A stretch of 64,000 bases of DNA from the NCBI GenBank assembly GCA_021014325.1, contig JAJGQC010000556.1, positions 186,001-250,000 on the forward strand, in the 5' to 3' direction. Position numbers and translations under genes: made by a program. The notes under the pieces were generated by a model that did no database searches, was not told the origin of the DNA, and worked only from the letters and a program-made list of their open reading frames with translations. Position 1 is the first letter of the stretch; every line of letters starts with the position of its first letter. The stretch comes from Plazaster borealis (lineage: Eukaryota; Echinodermata; Asteroidea; Forcipulatida; Labidiasteridae). This document shows positions 59,201-64,000 of this stretch, one piece after another.

Positions 59201-62200
59201 ACTCAAACTGTTGGACACATTGGACTCTGTTTATGGAGGTATGCCTGATCCCATGTTAAGCATACCGGTAATCAGTTTACAGTAAACACATAGGGCCTAT
59301 AACACATGCACAGTGTGATTGGTGGTGCTTGGTCCCATTGTGTGATTTTTCTTTGTCGGCATCCACCAAGTATTTTGATGTTTTGATCATCAAAATTTGC
59401 CTATCCACACTTACCAGTTGGCTCCCAAATGGTGAGCATGGCAAAGTAGCTGCGTGTGACGTACGTGCAAGGAGTCAATAGAATTGTCATTTTGACACTT
59501 CTCAAGCCATGATTAAAGGTGACACATCTACAGGTTTATGTAGCCCTTCTCAGTTTTATTTGTTTGTTTGCTGTCTTTTATTTGTTTGTTTTGCTTGTTT
59601 GTTTGTTTTTCATTTGTGTGCATAGATTCTTGATTACTCTTACCAACCTGGGGATGGAACCGTCCTCATGACATTTCTGAAGCTATTTTTGAGCTCTGCC
59701 TGCTTCTGCTATGCTAATTCCCTCGTTGAAGGTCTTGAGGAATTACCCAAAGTTTCGGCTGGTTTGTCTTCAGCTGGCTTTTTCGCTGCAAAGAATTTCC
59801 ACCAAAAATGGTATCCTGGTGTCATGGGTTTTTTGATCGGATAACAGGAAAATTGTTCGGAAACAGAAACTATATGAATTCTGTTCTAACCATCAGTCCC
59901 ACCTTTTAAGAAGATACTTTCAGTTCGTAAGCTGTTGTATTCCTTTAAGTTGCAATCTTTCATTCTAAAAGATTGTTTGCCATTTACAGTGGTACTGAAT
60001 ATGTCATGTGTTTTTGATCCTTTCCTCAAGACGCAGTTTCTATCAACTTTAGACACAAGGATGATGTGCAAATATTCTCAAAAAGGTAGAAGTATTGTCT
60101 ACACTGTGACTGTGGTATGAGTTCAATTAAGGTAATCAAAGAGTGGCGACGAGGTCTTAACCGGCCGTTTAATACCTGCAGGGTCATGGCCATGCAATAA
60201 ATGACTGAGCCGGCCACCACCCTGCAAGGTAAATGGCCAGTAGTTAAGACCAGGCAGGTCACTACTCTTTTATTCCCATTCATAAATGCAGTTTTTGAGA
60301 TATTGCTGAAAATCTGGAGCAGCTATGTCCACGCAGGAAGACATTTTGGGGGATAAAAAGTAACATCTTTTTCCATGATTCTCAAAATGCTTTTTATACT
60401 ATCAAAAGCTGCTGTACTTCTATTAACCAAGTAAGTTTTTATTGCCATTAATTTTAAGAGTGATTACCAAACGTATACCTTCCTTTTAAACCTCCTCCTC
60501 TCAAGTCTAAAATAAAACTAAAACTTAGTAAGTAATGTAATGTTCTGGCCGATCGATTCAATTCATCAGCCATGTCACTACAGCACCGCCCCCAAAATTG
60601 GTAAATTTTCTGAAGTAATGTTTCTTCTTCTTCTCCTCTTCTCCCTCGTGCAGACTCACACTAGGTGATAGCCCACCTTGTTGAGCTGTAATGGCTCTCT
60701 TTTAACATCGGTCTTATAACACTCACCATTACAGCCCACCATCCATACATGTCTTAAACGCGTAGTTTTAAAGTACGAGCAAGTCGTACCTGTTTGATCG
60801 CAAATTTCTCCAACTTATAAACATCACATACTACTCCAACCTACCTCACTTTGTTCCTTACATCCTTACAATTTTTGTGACATATTCCAGGGCTCACCAA
60901 ATGATGCCTTTGTCCAGATGTGATGATTTGAAAATGGCCAAAAAAAATTGTGTACAAAAATTACATTGAAGTTCGTCTCGTAACGGGGCCGCCATTTAAC
61001 TTCTGCTTTACTGCCTGTTGATCGTGAGAAAGTCAGGGCGCCCGGCTGATCATGAATATGCACGAGCGAGGAACGCAAAACAGCATTGTAGTTTTTTAGC
61101 CTACAGCAATCGCCGTGTGACGTCACCTTACGCATATTCATGAATTGCCGTGCACCCCGCCGCGCGCACACATCGAGCTCCGAAGTGCGGCTTCCCGTGA
61201 CATCATCTGATGCATATTCATGATACGCCATACACACACGCACGGACAGATCAGCCGGGTGCCCTGACTTCTCACGATCAGCAGGCGGTGAATCATAGGT
61301 AAGATGGCGGCCCCGTTGCGGGACGAACCTCAATGTAATTTTTGTACACAATTTTTTTTGGCCATTTTCAAATCATCACATCTGGACAAAGGCATCATTT
61401 GGTGAGCCCTGGAATATGTCACAAAAATTGTAAGGATGTAAGGAACAAAGCGAAGTAGGTTGGAGTAGTATGTGATGTTTATAAGTGGGAGAAATTTGCG
61501 ATCAAACAGGTACAACTTGCTCGTACTTTAAAACTACGCGTTTAAGACATGTATGGATGGTGGGCTGTAATGGTGAGTGTTATAAGACCGATGTTAAAAG
61601 AGAGCCATTACAGCTCAACAAGGTGGGCTAACTAGGTGAGGATTAGACGCACTGCGTGGTGTGCATGAGTCGGAGAGTAAACCGTTCTTCCTCCATGCTT
61701 GCATTTTTGCAAGTTGTATTTGTTATTCAATATTTGTATTTAAAATTGCAACTGCTGTAAGTTTAAAGTTCGCGCTATATTCAAGTGACGTACTCCTAGA
61801 ACTATGAGGTTCGTTTCGCTATCGTCTCCCCGAACCTCATAGGTGATCATGCACAAAACACAAACGATTCGTTTTGCCATTTCGATTTGCATTCAAATCT
61901 CTTTTTTTTTAAATCAAATCTTGCCAAAATTAGGCTCTATGTGTTCTTTGAACTCTCATTGAGATTGAGAATGGTCCAGAAAATCCACTCCGCAAACTCA
62001 AAATTGTTAAAAAATTATAAATTCTAACCGTAAAATTCAGATCCCATCCACACCATTTGACTGTTAGAGCGGCGATCCGTGATTTGTGTACAAAAGGTTA
62101 TGGGTCAACTCGGTCCGTAGTCAACTCGGTCCGAGTCAACTCGGTCCGAAGTCAACTCGGTCCGAAGTCAACTCGGTCCGAAGTCATCTCGGTCCGAGGT

Positions 62201-63650
62201 TAACTCGGTCCGAGGTTAACTCGGTCCAATGCTAACTCGGTCCGAAGCCAACTCGGTCCGAAATTGTTTATAAGCACTATGGCCTATGCTTACTAATAAT
62301 CTCGTAAATTAAAAGGGCCTAATAATCAGCATTTAAAAAATAAATATTTTGCAATTAGTGTATGACTTTTTTTAATCCGAAACAAGAAGATAAATGTTCC
62401 ACTTCAGTAAATTAAAACACATAAAACAAATAATGTAGTCAATTAAGGAGAATGTTTGATTGAAAGTAATATAAACAAAACTTTCTAATAATAAATACTA
62501 CGAAATAAAGAATACCAAATCTATGCTTATGATAAATTTTTCTTAAAAATTTAGATCCACAAATAGTATGTTTGGTTTTCCAATTTAACTGAACTTAATT
62601 AGGCCTATCATTATATAATAAAAAAAGGTATATTATGTAAAAAATACAAGTAAAATTCCCCTACATAATAATAATAGAAATTTTCAACAAAACAAAAGAA
62701 ACAAAATGTCTTAGACAAACTGCAAAGGAAAGTTCATTTTCTACCATTTTGTTTCATTTCAGAAAGTTGTCTTTTTTAAACGGTGATTATTTTTAATTTC
62801 TGAGTTACAGCGTCCCGCCACTTCCCCGTCAACCACACTTTATTTTATTTTTCGGACCGAGTTGACTTCGGACCGAGATGACTTCGGACCGACTTGACTT
62901 CGGACCGAGATGACTTCGGACCGAGATGACTTCAGACCGAGTTGACTTCGGACCGAGTTGACTCGGACCGAGTTGACCTAGGACCGAGTTGACCGGTACC
63001 CGTACAAAACATGCCCACGCGACGTCAGGGAACAACGCAGACTGGTACCCTGTGCGAGCTGTGTTGTTCCCTGACGCGTGGGCATGTTTTGTACACAAAT
63101 CACGGATCGCCGCTCTAACAGTCAAACGGTGTGGATGGGATCTGAATTTTACGGTTAGAATTTATAATTTTTTAACAATTTTAAGTTTGCGGAGTGGATT
63201 TTCTGGACCATTCTCAAGCTCAATGAGAGTTCAAAGAACACATAGGCCCTAGAGCCTAATTTTGGCAAGATTTGATTTTAAAAAAAAGAGATTTGAATGC
63301 AAATCGAAATGGCAAAACGAATCGTTTGTGTTTTGTGCATCATGATCACCTATGAGGTTCGTGGAGACGATAGCGAAACGAACCTCATAGTTCTAGGAGT
63401 ACAAGTGACGTACCCGGCCCGGCCCGGCCCGGCCCGGCGTGACGAATTGTCACAGTGAACTCAAAACTACTCACTGACCCTCCATGAGTCATGACCATTG
63501 TCTTATTACCAAATTGTATCGCCATAACGAAAAGAAAATGAAATTCTTACCCGAAGAACATATCCTGCACGACACATTCTGTTTTTGCAAAGTTCTTTCG
63601 AGCTTCTCTAACCTCAAAAGAAGCGAACGAGAAATCACTTTCCTGAACAT
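53133..63650 (-). CDS. Flavin reductase-like domain fused to an unrecognised C-terminal domain, gene span (9 exons)
   Basis: Nine GT-AG exons join in frame to 897 nt (298 residues plus stop). Residues 1-33 are rich in Arg/Leu/Ser with almost no acidic residues near the start (MFRKVISRSLLLRLEKLERT), like a mitochondrial leader (inference). Residues 34-180 resemble the flavin reductase-like FMN-binding family: VVVTAAS, the TCSSFTSVSMHPP phosphate-binding type motif, FAVNVLAQDQ, HFSKPA, and GDHHVWYGEV with the GDH signature. These enzymes reduce FMN or bind it as a redox carrier using NAD(P)H. Residues 180-298 form a second, mostly helical domain with WSHEAHLRMAWNYLRR and GYHETMTMFF motifs; I do not know its function. 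The usual Met-Arg-x-x-Pro segment before VVVTA is absent, so an exon may be missing between 63551 and 59075, although phases fit a direct join. Confidence 0.85.
54277..54417. mobile_element. MITE, AAGCCTGGTTCATACTTCCTG family
   Basis: The left AAGCCTGGTTCATACTTCCT and right AGAAAGTATGAACCGGGCTT ends are inverted; GCGAATGCGAAGCGAATT pairs internally. It lies between two exons of the flavin reductase-like gene. Confidence 0.88.
54547..54615 (-). CDS. Flavin reductase-like gene, GYHETMT exon
   Basis: The 23 codons VQRGYHETMTMFFTHVVAEA plus IKQ, phase 0. Acceptor TTTCTCTAG, donor CAG|GTACAA. The YHETMT motif looks like a conserved second half of the unknown domain. Confidence 0.88.
55037..55076 (-). 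CDS. Flavin reductase-like gene, 40-nt micro-exon
   Basis: Encodes NGIKKYNSQPQNK in the only phase that joins its neighbours. Acceptor TTCTTTTAG, donor AAG|GTATGT. Confidence 0.8.
55685..55825 (-). CDS. Flavin reductase-like gene, start of second domain
   Basis: The 46 codons SIGDEAFMKAFEDTTLLFDD and WSHEAHLRMAWNYLRRNGKE. The W-x-H-x-x-HL-x-x-A-x-x-YL pattern suggests a conserved helical motif with paired His. Acceptor TTCCTTCAG, donor TTAG|GTGAGA. Confidence 0.88.
55960..56095. mobile_element. MITE, AGACTGTTCAAGTCTCGTGCG family
   Basis: GACTGTTCAAGTCTCGTGCG at the left and ACGCGAGACTTGCTTGGGCT at the right are inverted. Related to 16130-16290. Confidence 0.8.
56402..56556 (-). CDS. Flavin reductase-like gene, GDH exon
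   Basis: The 51 codons include GVPIIESTAAVLQCQAHATH and LIGDHHVWYGEVLDAKL, ending HPLLYFA. GDHHVWYGEV carries the GDH motif linked to NAD(P)H use, and PLLYF is the family's C-terminal strand. The acceptor (TGTGGTAG) and the first codons lie inside a 92-bp tandem repeat. Donor CTAG|GTATGT. Confidence 0.9.
56514..56880. repeat. Four 92-bp tandem units that include an exon's 3' splice site
   Basis: CACTGCTGCTGTACTTTCAA and its variants start at 56524, 56616, 56708 and 56800, an exact 92-bp period. Each unit holds the acceptor, the first 15 or so codons of exon 56402-56556 (minus strand) and an intron piece (GAATGATTGCAGGGTTATTG). Confidence 0.97.
56905..57080 (+). mobile_element. tRNA-derived SINE
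   Basis: The head GCTTGGTGGTCTAGTGGTAA, GTGTCTGCTCTAGAATGGC and GGGTTTGAATCCC has A- and B-box-like motifs, followed by AACACACATCGGTGTACGGG and a tail. It is not a functional tRNA: the acceptor stem and 3' end are absent. Confidence 0.85.
57277..57360 (-). CDS. Flavin reductase-like gene, HFSKPA exon
   Basis: The 28 codons VHYGVHFSKPAREDEDQFNA plus VPHKLGLS, phase 0 at both ends. Acceptor ATTGGACAG, donor TCA|GTGAGT. It corresponds to the LARHFS...DKF helix region of the family. Confidence 0.88.
57754..57817 (-). CDS. Flavin reductase-like gene, FAVNVLAQDQ exon
   Basis: The 21 codons RMHCLLKDTRHFAVNVLAQD plus Q. The F-x-VNVL-x-x-x-Q pattern is typical of flavin reductases. Acceptor ATACTTTTAG, donor CAG|GTATGT. 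Confidence 0.88.
57960..58245 (+). mobile_element. LINE reverse-transcriptase C-terminal tail (dead fragment)
   Basis: Encodes RVFERETRLSVCSHPFILAL and CNSFIPCTASLWNSLPGACF, then PPSYNLDCFKRNINSYL. SFIPRTxxLWNSLPxxCFPxxYNLxxFK is the typical end of Jockey/CR1-type polyproteins. It lies in an intron of the flavin reductase-like gene, opposite strand. Confidence 0.85.
58310..58560 (+). mobile_element. Second retroelement polyprotein tail (dead fragment)
   Basis: Encodes GRRPVNYLDADTRDIQ, LACLTTDRDAWRDIVDAAEG and a stop. This resembles the endonuclease/reverse-transcriptase element ending R.P..Y.D.L..D.......M.DRD.WR.IV. No catalytic motifs remain. Confidence 0.75.
58567..58950. mobile_element. 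MITE with AAGGGAGGGTATACCTTTGG end, abutting an exon
   Basis: The left end AAGGGAGGGTATACCTTTGG and a right part ACCAAACGTATACAATA are inverted. The internal hairpin TCTGAGAAACGTTTTATGCA / TGAAACGTTTCTCAGA is shared with 17107-17370. The right end reaches the splice donor at 58948. Confidence 0.7.
58949..59075 (-). CDS. Flavin reductase-like gene, exon with flavin-binding motif
   Basis: Encodes VVVTAASYVDSQCCLKRGVT and CSSFTSVSMHPPIISLCITR. The pattern T-x-SSF-x-SVS-x-x-PP is the hallmark of the family's FMN-binding loop. Acceptor TTTCTTCAG, donor CAAG|GTTAGA. Confidence 0.88.
59142..59285 (+). CDS. CENPM: Probable CENPM last exon
   Basis: A strong acceptor (TTCTTTCACTCTAG) is followed by 47 codons and TAA: RTLLGSFLTNKIQHLMVNST, LKLLDTLDSVYGGMP and DPMLSIPVISLQ. 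The helical pattern ending in x-G-x-P-x-x-x-S/L resembles the human end (LVRVLQICAGHVPGVSALNL), but identity is low. Starting in phase 0 fits the middle exon. With the other exons it gives about 164 residues plus a missing short N-terminus, near the 180 residues of human CENP-M. It lies inside an intron of the minus-strand flavin reductase-like gene. Confidence 0.5.
   Translation, partial: RTLLGSFLTNKIQHLMVNSTLKLLDTLDSVYGGMPDPMLSIPVISLQ
60654..61646. mobile_element. 1-kb foldback element, near-perfect palindrome
   Basis: GCCCACCTTGTTGAGCTGTA (60671) is mirrored at the right end (to about 61630), and the arms stay complementary for about 380 bp (TTTGATCGCAAATTTCTCC, TGATGCCTTTGTCCAGATGT). The centre, about 61050-61250, is GC-rich with TGACGTCA and repeated GCATATTCATGA motifs. 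No coding. Confidence 0.93.
61791..63401. mobile_element. Foldback element with 9-bp target duplication, hosting a tandem-array element
   Basis: Ends TACTCCTAGAACTATGAGGT and its inverted complement; flanks CAAGTGACG at 61782-61790 and 63402-63410. The arms are about 300 bp (ATTTGCATTCAAATCTCTTT, AAAATTAGGCTCTATGTG). The centre includes a CATGCCCACGCG..AGGGAACAAC hairpin at 63009-63095. Long inverted repeats with 9-bp duplications suggest a Mutator-like non-autonomous element. Confidence 0.92.
62096..63000. mobile_element. Tandem-array element, copy 3 (nested)
   Basis: GGTTATGGGTCAACTCGG start, ten left units, AT-rich body over 90% identical to 49264-49860, right array, GGTACC end. Flanks TGTACAAAA and CGTACAAAA agree with a 9-bp duplication. 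Confidence 0.92.
63412..63439. repeat. (CCCGG)n microsatellite beside the target duplication
   Basis: About five CCCGG units follow directly after the right flank of the foldback element. Strongly GC-rich in AT-rich surroundings. Confidence 0.9.
63551..63650 (-). CDS. Flavin reductase-like gene, exon 1 (start codon and leader)
   Basis: ATG at 63650-63648 opens 33 codons (MFRKVISRSLLLRLEKLERT, then LQKQNVSCRICSS) and a donor TCGG|GTAAGA. The basic, acid-poor first 13 residues resemble a mitochondrial targeting peptide. The assignment to this gene rests on strand, position and phase (one leftover base fits the next exon), with no similarity to support it, so it is less certain than the other exons. 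Confidence 0.6.
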
Positions 63651-64000
63651 GTCGACTGTGCTGCACGGTGCACTGGATGCGCACAGGATGGATGTGGTAT
63701 TTTATTGTACGTTTCATACGGTAAAACGGATGTATTTTCTAAACAGGACGGAACCAGTCTAATGATTACGTCATTTTTGTTGCACGTTAGTAACTGGTTC
63801 CCGGTAAAACCTCTATATTTTCACGTCAAATATTTTAGTTACCATCTAATATAAGGGATTCCCTTTAAACAGCACGTGAATTTGTAAAGTGTCAACATTC
63901 GGAATCCCCAAAACTAAAACCTGTGTAAGTTTTTGTATCTAAATACTACATTGAATAGTTCATTGATTTACTTCCATCAAAACCTTAGTTTTTAATGAAA

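Noticed and set aside
1..64000. A previously undescribed defence or mobile gene system
   Set aside because: The elements seen are non-coding transposons or dead LINE tails; no transposase, integrase or accessory gene cluster is encoded. The closest to novel are the tandem-array-ended elements and the flavin reductase fusion, listed as findings.

Overview
The window is animal nuclear DNA: AT-rich, with small GT-AG exons in long introns, tRNA-derived SINEs, LINE tails and many short inverted-repeat transposons. My best guess is an echinoderm, perhaps a sea star. That rests on the style of the dispersed repeats and the divergence of the proteins, and nothing here proves it. No bacterial operon, CRISPR array, phage or virus was recognised.

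The main gene is RPTOR (Raptor, the substrate-binding scaffold of mTORC1), on the minus strand. I recognise 29 coding exons from 45844 down to the stop codon at 7069-7071. They cover the caspase-like RNC domain, the helical HEAT-like region, a divergent low-complexity linker and most of the C-terminal WD40 propeller, about 1,209 codons. Splice phases chain correctly at almost every junction. Four pieces were not found: the first coding exon(s), one exon of about 33 residues after 37645, one exon between 19740 and 19337, and about 18 residues between the exons at 8229 and 7873. One exon (28957-29099) has a single-base frameshift in a G run.

Upstream, also on the minus strand (63650-53133), is a nine-exon gene that reads in frame for 298 residues: an N-terminal leader that looks mitochondrial, a flavin reductase-like FMN-binding domain, and a C-terminal domain of about 120 residues that I cannot name. 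A minisatellite of four 92-bp units contains the 3' splice site and first codons of its fifth recognised exon.

Pieces of CENPM (centromere protein M) lie on the plus strand in scrambled order. Two N-terminal exons are at 51192-51548 and a probable last exon is at 59142-59285. The phase-compatible middle exon sits about 50 kb away at 1187-1358, and again at 2705-2876 inside a 1.5-kb tandem duplication. This is either a real rearrangement or an assembly error. Most differences between the two duplicated copies are homopolymer lengths, which points to long-read sequencing noise.

The remainder is introns and intergenic DNA rich in mobile elements. The most notable are nested foldback elements at 48.5-50.5 kb and 61.8-63.4 kb. 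Both contain copies of an element whose terminal inverted repeats are themselves arrays of 15-16-bp units and which is flanked by 9-bp target duplications. Others are a 1-kb near-perfect palindrome at 60.65-61.65 kb, a 1.33-kb element with TTA target duplications inserted in a smaller MITE at 29.9-31.3 kb, and a purine-rich minisatellite at 25.4-25.8 kb.
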